Source: Dirofilaria immitis (taxonomy: Eukaryota > Nematoda > Chromadorea > Rhabditida > Onchocercidae). From it: DNA of 64,000 bases. The notes beneath the pieces are model-generated. The model was not told the origin of the DNA, made no database searches, and saw only the letters and a list, made by a program, of their open reading frames with translations. This document shows, piece after piece, positions 1-13,300 of the stretch. Position 1 is the stretch's first letter; every line of letters begins with the position of its first letter. The position numbers were made by a program, and so were the translations under genes. Location: NCBI GenBank assembly GCA_024305405.1, contig JAKNDB010000087.1, forward strand, positions 7,814,501 through 7,878,500, given 5' to 3'.

Positions 1-3000
1 TGAGATTAATAATTCGAAAACTGTAGATACGTATAGATAATTTATTAGAGACATGGAAACTACCATATGATAATGAATAATCTAAATCAGATAATATTTT
101 ATATCAAGCCAACCTTTGCATTTCATTCTTTTAATTCTATTAAAATTGTAAAATGTAATGAATTAAAAAGCAACAGCAGCTGGTGTACTTCAGTACTTTC
201 TGAAAAATAATGTTTGTTTACTAATTGAAAAAGCATAAAAATGATGAAGATCAAGACATTTGATAAAATTAGTTTAAAATAGTAAACAAACATTTGTTGC
301 TGCAGTGTGATGATGTGTGTTTGAATTGAATCATTGGTTTTGTTCGTTTCTTGTTAATGTATTTTAATTCTTTCGCTTTTGCATTCTCTTGCTGTTGCTT
401 AGGCAAAAAATAATGTTGACTTATAAGAAAGAAGCAAGCAATGTTATTAGCCAAGATTTGGTCACTTCTTTCATTTCAATCTTATCACCTGAAGAATGGA
501 GTACACTTATTATTATACGTTAAGATATATGATTCCGGAATGAATGCGATATCCCTGGAACTGAAAACTAAGATAAGAACAATAATAGCGAATGTTAGTT
601 GAATAATACACCTGAATGAGTTAGATTATAATTATTCGAACTGTTCTGTTGATGTATAACTTCTATATGAGGTTCGTGAAGAAAACCTTCGATCACAAAT
701 GTCAGATACTACGTCGCATATTTTTTTGGATCAAAAAAGAAGCCAAATGATTGACGCATTTATTCATTTCTCCTTTCAGGTAAGTATGAAGCATGTGGCT
801 TATTCATGCAAGTAAACTTAAAAATATCTGCTTCACAGTGACCATTACCCCATTTTCTTAATTATTGCTTTACTTCAGTCTTCTAATTATCCTTTTGTTA
901 CCATGCATGCATTGTTCAAAGCGTTCACAGTTTTTTATTCTCTTTGAATTTATTCTAATTAGAATTATAGGAGTGTAAGATTTGTTTAAACATTACTTTC
1001 ACGACGATAAGAAAGTAATTAACAATCGTCCTTTTCCCTAATCTCTTTTTATGGTAATTTCAATTACCTCGCAGCAGAATTTTTTTGACTCTACAGAAAA
1101 TGCAATTGACTGGAAATAGAATTTTGTATTCGTATTCCTTCCTTTTATTTACAAATTCTGATTGAATAAAACCTTATTACATAACTTCATTTTTTGAATG
1201 GTTTTTTTTGTATCGAAAATCGTACGATCAGTGCACAACCGTTTGTAAACTTTCCAAAAAATTTTCTGCCTGCAAAACTTTGAAAATAATGAATAATAGT
1301 TATTCGTTAGTTGATTTGAAAGCTGCAATTAGAGTAAGGATGCACTTCCATCATATGCTTTGATTAGATTATTCTTAATCTTTGCAGCGTGATAATTCGC
1401 TTAAAAGCAACCAATTTTGCTTTATCTAGCGATCAACTAATGATAATTTCATTTATTTACTCATCGAACTGTCGATTAGCCGTAAAAATGAGGAGAAAGG
1501 ATGAAAGAATGTTCGGAAGAGTATGACACTTGACTTCTGGAATATTTGATTTTTGGAAAATATTTGCTTTGAAATGCATTCATTACTATCTTACCCGCTC
1601 TTCTTGTACTCTTTACCCTAACATATTGATTTCGCGGTAATTCTGAGATACAATTACTTCCTTACATTTTTATCCAAATAAATTAGTTTAGTAGTATCTT
1701 TCCATAATAGAATTAGTATATGATATCCTATATTTTATCTTTTGAATTTTCACTTTCTGTATTTTTGTTAGAATTTTGAAATCAAGTGGAGTTAACATCG
1801 TTTAATGCATTTCATTCTGGCGTCATATCTATCTGAATCCTTAAACCAGTTCTTTAAAAATTCACTTCAACTTTGCGAATGTAAAGGGACATGCGCTACT
1901 TTCATTCTTATATCTTTTTTTTTTTTTTTTATAAAGAAAGGTAATGCTGTTTTAATGAAAATTCGAAGCGTTTTTCGAAAATTTTGTCTTTCAATATGTT
2001 TTATGCATGTAAGATCGAAGCCAATTGCTTAGCTTATTTATTTTAATTGCAATTATTTAGTGATATTGTTCAGTAGATGTAATCATCTTTAGCCATATTT
2101 GTGATAGTTAGTTATTTGAAGCAATTGAAATTGCAATTCAATCACTCGATTTAATGTTACTAGCAAGAATGTGTCAACGATCGATAACAACTAGGAGCAG
2201 CCTAGTAGATAAAATACCAACCTACAAGATAGAATTGTGTCACACGTCTCTAATTAGCAGAATATATCGGCTATAAATTTATTTAACAATGGAAAATTTA
2301 TTTCAAAATGTTTTATTCATACACTGTTGATAAAATAGTCGCGGCTGATAATTTGACAGTTTTCAGCTCCATAAGCAAAAATTTTCATCTTACATTACGC
2401 ATAATTCGATAAATTCGCTTTCGAATATTTCATGCTCATCATCAAATATTGTGAATCAAAAAGTTTAAACTTTTGTAAATGTTATTTTTATGTATTATAA
2501 TTGCTTCTAAATAGTCCGAAAAATCTTAAGAATATTTTTGTAAGAATCTCGAAATTTCAAAAAAGAAAAAATTGCGAAAAATATAAAACTCTTTTTTTTT
2601 CAGAAAAATATAATTTAATTAACGCAGAAAAAATCGGTCGATAATTTTGCAATTTTGCAGAGTTTAAGAAAATTTATTTTTATGTTTTCTTTTATTAGTT
2701 TTTCTCCAATTTTTTTCACGCTATTTTTATTTATTATTTTCGTTACGTTCGTAATGCATCTATTTAAAGGTAAGTACTATTAATTTCAGTTCACATTCGA
2801 AAAGTCCATGCACTAAAGGGAATGGTAAAATTTTTCTGAATGAACGCAGGATGGTATAATTTAAAGCATCTATTGCTAAACAACATTTTCCATATTATCT
2901 ATAATTGATACCTCACCTCTTCATTTATTTTATAACAGAGCGATGTCACTTGTTATAAGGTAAGATAATTTCTGCAATCATATTGAAAATGAAAGTGTGA

Positions 3001-4253
3001 ACCGTAGTTGCTATAAAATATTTGATTCAATTACTCAACACTCTGCATATTTTGCTATATGGATGTCATTCTTTAATCTTATTTACTTGTCTGGTGAAAG
3101 AAATTTATTATAGTCCCACACCTTCTCTCTTATTTTCATCTTCTAAAGGTCAGGAAACTAACATTTGTTTATCGAAAAGTGACATCACGGAATCCAAGAG
3201 ATATCGTCGAAGAATTTTGGAAGCTCAATTGCCGTTAATTTTCGATTTATCTTCATATTACCATCTAAATACTTGAATTTTTTATTTATTTAAGTGCTTG
3301 TCGAAATTTCTTCTCTTTCCTTTTATTCCATTACCCACTCGAATCTTTTTATTCATTCTTGAATCCAGGATCGAGATTTACCAGAAGCATCTCTCATTCC
3401 CATTCAGTTGTTTTCTCTAAATTGGGATATCTGCATGCCCAGATCGAACTTATGGGAATTCATCGGCTTTGTAAGCAATTGGCATTATATGCCAATTTCG
3501 AGATTATCAATTTTTTTATTTGGCATGTTATCTTAGATCATATGCATGTTGTCCCTAGATTATATTCTCACAACCTCCTCAAGTCAGAATCTTCAAGTAT
3601 ATCATACTGCATAATCCATCTCCATCCACTCTGCCAATTTCTTTCAGTCACTGCTCTACGCTACTTAATCTCAATCTTTAATGACATACGAAATAAAATT
3701 TTCCAAAATTCTCAATCTCTAATTTTGTATCTTTTTGTGACCTCCATCACTGGTCATCTCCAAAAGCACATTCTCTTCCTTATACATCCTGTTTCATATA
3801 TATATTTTGTCTCAAATAAAAATTCCATTGTACATTTGAGACTTCTTCAGTGATTGGGACTTAGGTCGTGTCGTGTTTGGTATGAGTCGGTGTCTAGGGC
3901 GTTGGACTAAGATCTCTAGGACACTAAGGTATCTTTTATGAAGTCTCAAGGGAAGAAGAGTGGAAGACGGAATTGATTTATGTAATTGTGAGAATTCTTG
4001 TCAAACATTGTTAATGAATCTGAAAAATGCTCATTCTTTAAATATTCTATTCATGCTTGAGTCTTAATCTATATGAATTCCATTTTCAGAATTCTGTTAC
4101 AGATTTTGCTGTCTTATTTTACATTTGATATTATTTTTCATGCTTCACTTCTTGATTTAAAAGTACATTAGTTTTCTGTCAATCTCAAGCGTTTTTAATA
4201 GCAATTTCCACTTACGTAATAATAAGTGGTATATTTTCAGAGGAAAGAAAAGG
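1..4253. other. Intergenic, no supported gene
   Basis: AT-rich sequence with poly-T tracts and no chain of exons that I can join. It holds two plus-strand open frames of 84 codons (3022-3276) and 164 codons (3359-3853). The longer one is unusual for such AT-rich DNA but shows no motif I recognise, has no clear splice context, and its opposite strand is broken. Just after it, 3855-3940 is a locally more GC-rich stretch. I see no tRNA or promoter element that I would defend. Confidence 0.5.
4230..4241 (+). promoter_or_regulatory. 3' splice acceptor, possible spliced-leader addition site
   Basis: TATATTTTCAG followed by AGGAAAG lies immediately upstream of the Cgi121 start codon. No coding exon is apparent upstream, so this consensus nematode acceptor could receive a spliced leader. 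It could equally be the acceptor of an ordinary intron in the 5' UTR. Confidence 0.4.
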
Positions 4254-6317
4254 ATGAAATCAGGCGCATCTCGATTGTTCGAACTTCTGCCAGACCCATA
4301 CGACATCTCACAGAGACGATTTTTCCGCGTTTGTTTGTTTACTGATGTGAAGAATGCTTCGGAATTGAGACAAGCACTAGTGGACGGATCAATTGATGCC
4401 GCTTTGATCAAACCTGAACTGGTAAAGACCAATTAGTTAATATCAGATAAGATTTAACGATTAAATCAGTTTAGCTTAATGAAATTTAGAGAAATTTACA
4501 TCGATTGCTGTAATATATTTCTAAAGAATGTTATTAACCCAAAATAACCTGTTTTTTTTTTTGTTTTAAATAGCTGGCCAGTAAAGGTCTTCCTGATCCA
4601 CAATGTTTTATTAACCGGGAAACACATGTTGAAACACGACATGCCAAGAAAGATTTGATCTTTCATGAAAACTTCAGTAATAAATACGAAATGTCGGAGG
4701 TTTAATGGTTATGTATTCGTAATTTGGTTGATTATTAGTTCCGCTAGTTGATCATTACTTTTCAAGTTGTAAATTGCTGTCCTGTATTGACATACTGACG
4801 CTTTCATCTTGTTGAATAACTTTGTGACTTCTTCGTCGATTCCCCATATAATAACTTGCTGATCAATGTTGTTGCTACTAGTTATTTCATATTCAAAATG
4901 AAATATGAATAATTTATTGTAGCACTACATACAACGACATTCCTGCTTTGCCGACTGGCCTGCTCATGATTTTTATTAGATAGATTCTACAATTCTTTTT
5001 CAAGTTCAGTTCAGCAATCCAAATATGGCTAATGAGCTTGCCTGCTGATTGAAACTAAATTTGACATCAAAAGTTAAAAGTTCCATTGTACAGTAATCTT
5101 ATTTATTAATTAACATTATTATCGAATATTATTTATGATCTAATGTAATATTTCTTTCCAGTAGTATTAGATTGAAGGATTGATATTGAGGAATTAATAA
5201 GATTTCTTATTTTAACCACCAACGTTATTCGTCAAAACAGACATTTCTTTAGATTTTGGAAGTTTTCACGCTTTTGGCAGCAGCAAATAAAGCTGTTCAT
5301 CAGGCTGCGCATAATCGACTTTCAACACGAACGCTTCATGCAGAATTATTGTACTCATTGTCGCCTGATCGGAATGTAAGTTTTTTTTTTGGTATTTTTT
5401 TAAAATCAATTGTTTTAACATCTTTTCTGTATTTATTCTGTTTAAAATGCTGAGGCCGCAGATTTTATACTGTTGGAATTAACCTAATAGAAAGATAAGC
5501 AAAGATTTCGATTGTGATTAGTAAGCATATTTTTGAGTGCTTCCGATTTGAGATAGAGTTTAAATTTTATATTATTTTTAAATTGCCTGCGTTAATAGAG
5601 ATGTTGCGGATTTTTTGCATTGAAAAGCTTGCTTTATTGTTTTTACGTACTATTTAATCTAAAAATAAGATTTTGATGACATTCATAGATATTAGAATCA
5701 TTATTAACATTTGGTATTGCTGAAAATAGTCGTGATGTCTTGGTTGGTATTTTTGACGATGAAAGTGGTGAGAAAATGGTTAAAATAGCAAAGAAAATCG
5801 ATGGTAAGCCAATTCCGATGACTATATTACCTCAGATGACCGACTATGAGCGTATTAAAAGGTTTGATGAAGATTTGAAAGTTTTATGCTAAAATTATAT
5901 TTCAGCAACACTTCTCTCCTCTTAGGATGTTCATTAGAGAATTCCTATTCATCCATGTGACAGTGGAAATTTATTTCGGGCATTTTATATCGATAACATG
6001 TGTTCAGGTTGAAGAAGGAAGTTTAAGAAAGTTTCAGAAACGGTTTCTTAAGCAATCGTTATAAAATCAGTATTTTATCTTGGAATATTATTGCCAGTAT
6101 AGAATAGACGCTGCATATTTTTAATGACACATGTTACTGAATGCAAATGATGAATTTATCAGAACTTGAAAAACTAACTTCCACCAATATTCTTTAGTTT
6201 TTAAAAGGAATAAAAAGCAAGAGCTTTCAGATATACAAGGTAAAGGAATCCGAATATAACGAACAGACAATAAGTGATGCAATTATAACCCGAATTGCTA
6301 CCAAAGATTGTGTTTAA
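4254..6317 (+). CDS. CGI121: KEOPS/EKC complex subunit Cgi121 (TPRKB homologue)
   Basis: Likely the Cgi121/TPRKB subunit of the KEOPS complex, which makes the universal t6A37 modification of tRNA. Exons: 4254-4421, 4574-4699, 5253-5375, 5689-5861, 6231-6317. Family landmarks in order: FTDVKNASELRQALVDG (exon 1), AAANKAVH and LHAELLYSLSP (exon 3), LESLLTFGIAENSRDVLVG (exon 4), IYKV and the C-terminal ITRIATKDCV. The ATG lies 13 bases after a TTTTCAG acceptor ending at 4240, so the mRNA may be trans-spliced. Exon 2 adds 42 residues, in phase on both sides, between the conserved IKPEL and ILEVF blocks; human TPRKB has no such segment. Exon 4 ends one base out of phase: an extra A in the AAAA run at 5857-5860 would give RIKK-IYKV as in the family. 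The gene is otherwise intact, about 188 residues. Confidence 0.9.
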
Positions 6318-9300
6318 AATATGATGTTTTTATTAATTTCGATTATTGTGCACTTCTTCAAAACAGAAACACAATCGCGATAAATTGAGCTGTCAAATTT
6401 GTTACGGATTTATAACGGTTTTAATGAAAACTTAGTTTTTGTTGCTGCTGAATGTTATTTTTATTAATTTTATTAGTTTTTTATCTGGTATTTGTTTCTT
6501 ACATTTTACTTGTGATATTACTGTGGAATATTGAAGAAAGCAAAATCGAACTCAATAGTACTTAAGAATGCGAGCATTTTAGAAAGTTTTCAGTAGTGAA
6601 GCTGCAAACAGATTTCAAGTAATTCCCTCACTTTTCCATAAAATGTTTACTTGATCTTTTAAAATTTAAAATGACGTAGTTCAAATAGATGTTTATATAA
6701 GATTCATTTTTTTTGTATCTGTTTGCTAAAGTGGTTTTTGCAGTTAGAATTTTTGATAATATATCATACACAAATTAAATTTTTCTAATCGTTGTTTAGA
6801 ATATTATTGCGGAGAATAGTTTATTATGTGAACTGAATGCATATTTTAATATTAGGACCTTTATTAATGTTATTTCTTCGGAAAAATTTCTCTCTTAGTC
6901 TTAAGCAATTTTTGTTGCTCCATTCAAAAATTTGATTTTAGAAAAGAAAAAAATGAAACTAAGGTTGAGTTGGTAATAATGCGAATTGGTGAAATGCATA
7001 AAAATTTTGATTACAAATATTCTTAATCATTCGTACTTTTATTATTTTGATTAAATCGTTCAGATCATGAGTATGGTCAACATGAACGAAAACTGTCCCG
7101 TTATTTAGAATGTATAATATTATGATGACTTCCGCTAGGTTTGACCGCATTATTACTAGCTTAATTGCATCTACCGATTGACCAAATCACTCTTATATGA
7201 AAATCATTCTATTGCCAATTGTTTTTCTCTGGATATATTAATCGCAATTTCTTGACACCATAAGTTTTCAGTATTTTATTTTGTGTTTCATAATATTCAT
7301 GATTATCTGTGATTTTTTCAGCTTTCTTCATTTCGTTTTTGATTTATAAGTGATTATATTTCTTTGCATTATTTGTAGTATTGTGTAAAATATTTAGTGA
7401 ATTTATCGTAGTCACAGCATCAGGATCATTTTAAATTTAATCTGTTTGCTATTTATTGTTCATTAAACAGTGTCCAAAATTTGCTTTAGTTTATTTTGCA
7501 GCGGCTCTACTATCCCTTGTGGATATTTATGAATAATTTGTAATAAATATTTCTCTTTACCTCTTTCTCCGTTCGTTTTTCATGATACACCCTCTTTTAT
7601 TCATTTCCTTTCTTCTCTCCAATTACAAATATAATAGTCGAAAGAATTAATCACACTAACCATAGCTATATGTACAGTATTTTCAAGTCGATTGGAGGAA
7701 TAAACCCCTTCAATAATTAATTTTTCTTCGCATCACGTTCAAAACAACAATGTTTTCTTACCATAAATGCAAAATTTTCAAATAGAAAATACCGGAAGTA
7801 CTCAGAAGCCACTGCAACAAGTCTGCAATATGAGAAAAGTGTCGGGTAGTATTAATTATACTCCAAAGCATTAATTATACTTCACGTCGGGAACCTCCCT
7901 ACTGCTGTCATGTGGTGCAGATTTCTTGTAATATGCTTGTTATGACTATCAAGCCAAATAATGCTGATATTTTTAAGGATTTAAATGCTACAAGTTTCAT
8001 TTTTTCTAATTCATAAATTGGTAACTATTTTTGCAATACAATCAATTATCAGTTGTCTTTATCTATTTCATTAATTTGTCACCATCACATAAATCCAAAA
8101 CAAAGAATTAACGACCCCACAATGATTCCAATGTCTAGAAACTATACCGCTTAATTAGGAATAATATTATGTTAATAAATGATCCATCCATTTTCATTAA
8201 TTATTTAATATTAATATCCAAATATTTGAAGAAATTGAAAATTCAGGAAAAATTGTTTGAATTTATAAAGCATTCAATATATTGTATTTTTTTATATCCC
8301 ATCAAATACAGCTATGTGGAATTGTAAAGAAACCTTATAGCAAAAATTTAAAAAAGCTTGAATGATTTTTTATTACTATAAAAATAATGATAATCATATT
8401 ACAATTGCATTAGTACAAGCATTTAATAAAGAATGATTAATATAATAAAAATATCTAAAAACTTATCTATTATATTGTGATTAGTATTATCGATGTGATT
8501 CTATCATAATACCTCTAATTTCTATCAACTTACAATCATCTAATCATCTCAGAGTTCCTTTTTTCATCAGAAATTTGTTTTAAACAAAGATGTGCGTCAA
8601 ACGGAAGAGAATATTTATTTGTGATCAATTTTTGTCGGCATGAAGAAAACATGTATAAATGTTAGTTGAAAGATCACAAAGATATATTCTGGTTAACCAT
8701 TTGAAAGTGATTTTCTCATGATACTTTTAATTTCTATTACTTTAATGTAAAAAAATCTTTTGTTCAACTGTTGCTTCAATCCTTTTCTTTAACACAACAA
8801 CTGCTTTGATTTATTTAGCAATATTTTATCAATTTTTATCAAATAACAGTAGGCATAATAAGTCAATCGATTCGTTCTGTTTTATCAACAATTCATATTT
8901 GGCCATTAATGCATATTATTCAACTTATGTTATTCTCATGCGCTGTTTATGATCAATGACAATAATCTATAAATGATAATTTATATGCAAATAATATAAG
9001 AAGATTAAAGTGAAATAATTGGATATATCAAATACATGAGAATATGTTTATTATTTTAAAAAATATGCAAGTGAATATGTATTTATTGATATCTGATTCA
9101 TCCTACAATAATGTTTGCAAGGACGCAAAAATTTGTAAACAAAAAAATCTCGTTCTTATACGATTAAATTTTTCTCTGCTTAAGTGAAATTGTTATGTTT
9201 GGACTGAAAAACTCTCTAATGCTATGGTGGTTAATTCAATGAAATAAGTTGAGAGAATTTTTGCGTTACGGAATTATATTTTAAAATATAAGTTGATTTG

Positions 9301-10358
9301 TTCAAGAAAATTTTAACGCACAATTTTGTAACGTTAATGAACATATTGAGCTGTTTGCTTTGTACAAGTTTCTTTAAACGAGTTATCGTTAAGATATATT
9401 GCTAATAATACATTTCTTGATATTTTACTAGACGTGATGTTATGGGAAATCTGATTTCATCACAGTTCTATGAATTCTATACCACTTCTTCGATAAAGAA
9501 AAATCAGTGATGAACTTTTAATTGGAAGATTTTGAAATTCTAATCTGCATAAAACAACTTTTAACATTTGCATATTTGTGTTAAATCTGAATATATCATC
9601 CATATTTTGCTGTGTTATGCAAATAAGCGATGAATTTTTGCATTTTTAAATTTGATTTAATTACAATATGTAAATTTTGTTTTTAACAGCGGGAAATGCA
9701 AGAGATATGCTATTATCTTTTATGTTTATTCGCAAAGCCTTTTGAAATTGATATCTTTTGATTTTTATTTGCCGCCGATAAAAAGTACAATGATATGAGA
9801 AGAACCGAATTATTGCTATGACTTTTTACAATATTTATTAGCATATTTCTTATTTTTTAACATATTTTTGTTTAACAGCTTTAATGTTAATTTATTTAAA
9901 AGCCAAAACAGAACAGAATCTTATTTCTGCGCTACTTTGAGCATACTAAAAATCACAACGGTACTGTTTGATATCAAAAAGCTAATGATTTACTATCATT
10001 TCTGATTTTTCTCATCATAATTAATGTTTTCAGTTTAAATAAATGTTACTTAGATTTGGTATGAGTATTCAAGTATTATATTTCAATAATGTCGAGAGTA
10101 AGACTAAGATAAGACTAGCTTTCTCAGCTTTTTCATCTATATTCAAAAATAAATAATTGATTAACTTTAAATTCATAAAAATTATCAATCTTTTCGATGT
10201 TTCATTTTATTCTAGATGGTATGCATAACGAGAATTGGTTGTTTTTATGAATTATTCCTTGAGATGCATCAAGGGCACGAGTTATCATTCTTGTTAGAAG
10301 CATAGTAGTGAATAGAAAATTTTGATGTGATTTATTGATTATACCTTTTAGGGTCATA
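6318..10358. other. Intergenic, no supported gene
   Basis: Four kilobases between Cgi121 and the acid phosphatase. All frames are densely stopped. Short A and T tracts and scattered small direct repeats (for example ATTAATTATACT twice at 7852-7881) are all that I see. Regulatory DNA for the phosphatase may lie here but cannot be picked out by eye. Confidence 0.5.
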
Positions 10359-13300
10359 ATGTTCAATGTTCAATTGATAACTATTACTGCAGTTATAGCA
10401 TTGGTAGCAAGCGATGAACTTTTGCTTCTTCAGGCGGTAATTGTTGTTTATTAAAATATCTTTGATGTGAATGTAATAATTTTAAGATACTAAATGCATT
10501 GATTTAGTAGGGCAAAGTTATCTTTTCTTAACTCCTAACACAATAAATACATAAATGTCAGAGATAAGTTTGTCCCGTATTCAGGGAAAGAATTCTATCC
10601 TGTTATATTACATGTCGCGTATAATGATTTTAATATATATTGCAGGTTAACCGCATAATAATTTTAATATCAAAAATATTCTAAGAAAATAAATTTTTGG
10701 GAATGAATCATGCGATATTTCTGTATGAATATTGAATGCATTAGTGATATCACTAACTGATGGAGCATTTTTGAAAGTTTTAGAATAAAAAACGAAATGA
10801 TAACAAAAATAATTATTTGAAACGTGTGATTATTTTTGTTATCATTTTTCTTATCACTTTTTCTCAAAACAACACGAATATATTCTTTTTCTGGCTCATA
10901 ATAATTTCTCAACAAAATTATCACAACCATTAAGTACTGTTAAATAGCGCGGCAAAAAAATTTTTGAGAAATTATCATAAAACAATAATAGCAGCACAGT
11001 TTATGCTGCCATACTCAATAATTCAAAATTCAGGTGTGTCAAATTGTTTATCTGTTCTTTTCCTAAAATGTTAAGATCTGGCGACATGGTGACCGTGCAC
11101 CTATAGCGTCATGCAAAGGCTTTCCAATACAAACAGAACATTGGCCTCACGGAATGGGACAGCTTACAGTGGTAAATTATATTATCATTTTTTAAAATTA
11201 TATTCTTGTCTTGATTGATTGTACATTGAAAAAGAGAGAAAGAGAAGAGAAATTCAAATTCAAGGAAATTTTTCCTCCGTAAACAGAAAATCAATTTTGT
11301 CTCTCGGTTTCCATTCTCGATAAGTAATCAAAAGTAGAAAGATTGGTCGAAACCAACTGGAGAGGAAAGATAATAGATAAGGTTGGATTAAAGAAGAGAA
11401 ATTGATCGTATAAAATATCATAATAAAATAATATGAATAATTTTGATGATTTGAAATTAATTTTGCAGGAAGGAATGATGGAGCAAGTTAAATTAGGAAA
11501 GATTATTTACAATCGTTACGTTGATTCACTCAAATTTCTCAGTCCATATTATGATCCACGCCAAGTATATTAGTATATCATTCTAAAATTTGACATATCA
11601 TTTATATGCCTATCAAATATTTTAAATCGAGATTTCACTAGAAGAATTTCTATGCGTTTTCGAGATTTTTTTTTCTTTTTAGTGTAAACAATTTTTTTCT
11701 TAAGATATAGAAAAAGAACGAAATAAAGAGAAGAGTGAGAGGAAAAAAACAAAAAAAAATGGAAATAAAAACAAATAAGAGGAATGTGTGAAATTTAGTC
11801 AGAGATACTATTCTGTAATGTCTACTCTCAAAAGTTTTGTGAGAAAAATATCAATCAGTAGTACTCAAATTGTGATATTTTAAATTTCTCGAAAAAACCA
11901 AAGGAAAATAATGTAAGCTCTGCTTGGTTATTTCAGATATATGTACGTTCAACAGATGTAAACAGAACTTTGATGAGTGCCGTGGCAAACTTTATTGGCT
12001 TTTATAATAATCCATCCCAGCATGAACGTATTGGAATTGACTTCCCGAATATAACAGAATGGCCGCAAGGTTTTGTTCCTGTTCCAGTACATACCGTTAT
12101 GAGAAATACCGATTATGTTAGCATACATTCCATTTCTTATATTTCTACCGTATTTTTCAAATTTTGTGTACAATTAGTAATGCCAAGAATTATTTAGAAA
12201 AAATTTCGTCATGAAAGATTTTTGTTTTTTAAATTTTATAGGTTTTTTGAGTTTTCAAACTTCAATGAGTTAATTTAGAAAACAATATTATTGATATTTT
12301 AGATAGGAATTCCCGATGTTTACTGTCCACGAGAACAATGGCTTTTAAAATTAGTGCAAAAAACACCTGAATGGAAAAATTTAACAAAAAAATATGCGGT
12401 AAAAATTATAAAAATTAATTATTATTAAAAATTATGCGATATATTTTTTTCAAAATTATAATGATTTTTGCGACGAATGCGATTTTATAATCAATATTGT
12501 ATAAATGATGCAGAATCTAGAATGATTCTGAAACTTTTAGAAAGTTTTAAAAGAATTGGAGACAATATGTAAACAGTCATTGGACTTCGAGGACGTATCT
12601 CGTTATGTTGATACATTTTATTGCGAGGTTTGCCTGAAGCTCATTTTTTGGATAATGATAATTCCGCTCAATTATTAAGGAAATTTCGAAATAATTTTTT
12701 GATTAATAAATGAATAATTACAATAACTATAATTATGATAACCCTCGATGTTATATTTGAACATCCAATGGATTCTGTAGATATCTAATATTAACTCTAT
12801 TAATATATACTAATAGTTATCGCTTATGAATTACTGGTTCATAAGTTCTAAATCAGAATCAGAATCTGAGCAGTACACGAAATTCTTAATCCGGAAATTT
12901 TTTTGCTTGCAAACGGCTTATTTTTTGCTGTAAAAATATTACAATTTAGCTTTAGCTTTAGCTTTCATCAGTCATCTTTTTTACCATTTTTTTTTGGCAT
13001 TATCACTGCTTTATCATTTTCCAATTGTATTGCTATATTTTTTCATTCACTTTCATCAGTCATCTTTTTACCATTTTTTTTGGCATTATCACTGCTTTAT
13101 CATTTTCCAATTGTATTGCTATATTTTTTCATTCATCTATGATAGATAATAACTATTATTTATGATTTCGTAGTAAATTTTTCTACATTTAAAGATCTAA
13201 ATCATCAATTCTGAATGCCAATCATTTTCAATCATAATGCATGTAATAATCAATAAAATTTCAGAAAATACATGCATTCGAAATACCTATAAGTGATCTT

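Noticed and set aside
4157..4432. 91-codon minus-strand ORF
   Set aside because: Mirror of Cgi121 exon 1 (4254-4421), whose conserved blocks and in-phase splicing fix the coding strand.
11949..12173. Minus-strand ORF over the phosphatase
   Set aside because: Shadow of the acid phosphatase exon 11937-12116.
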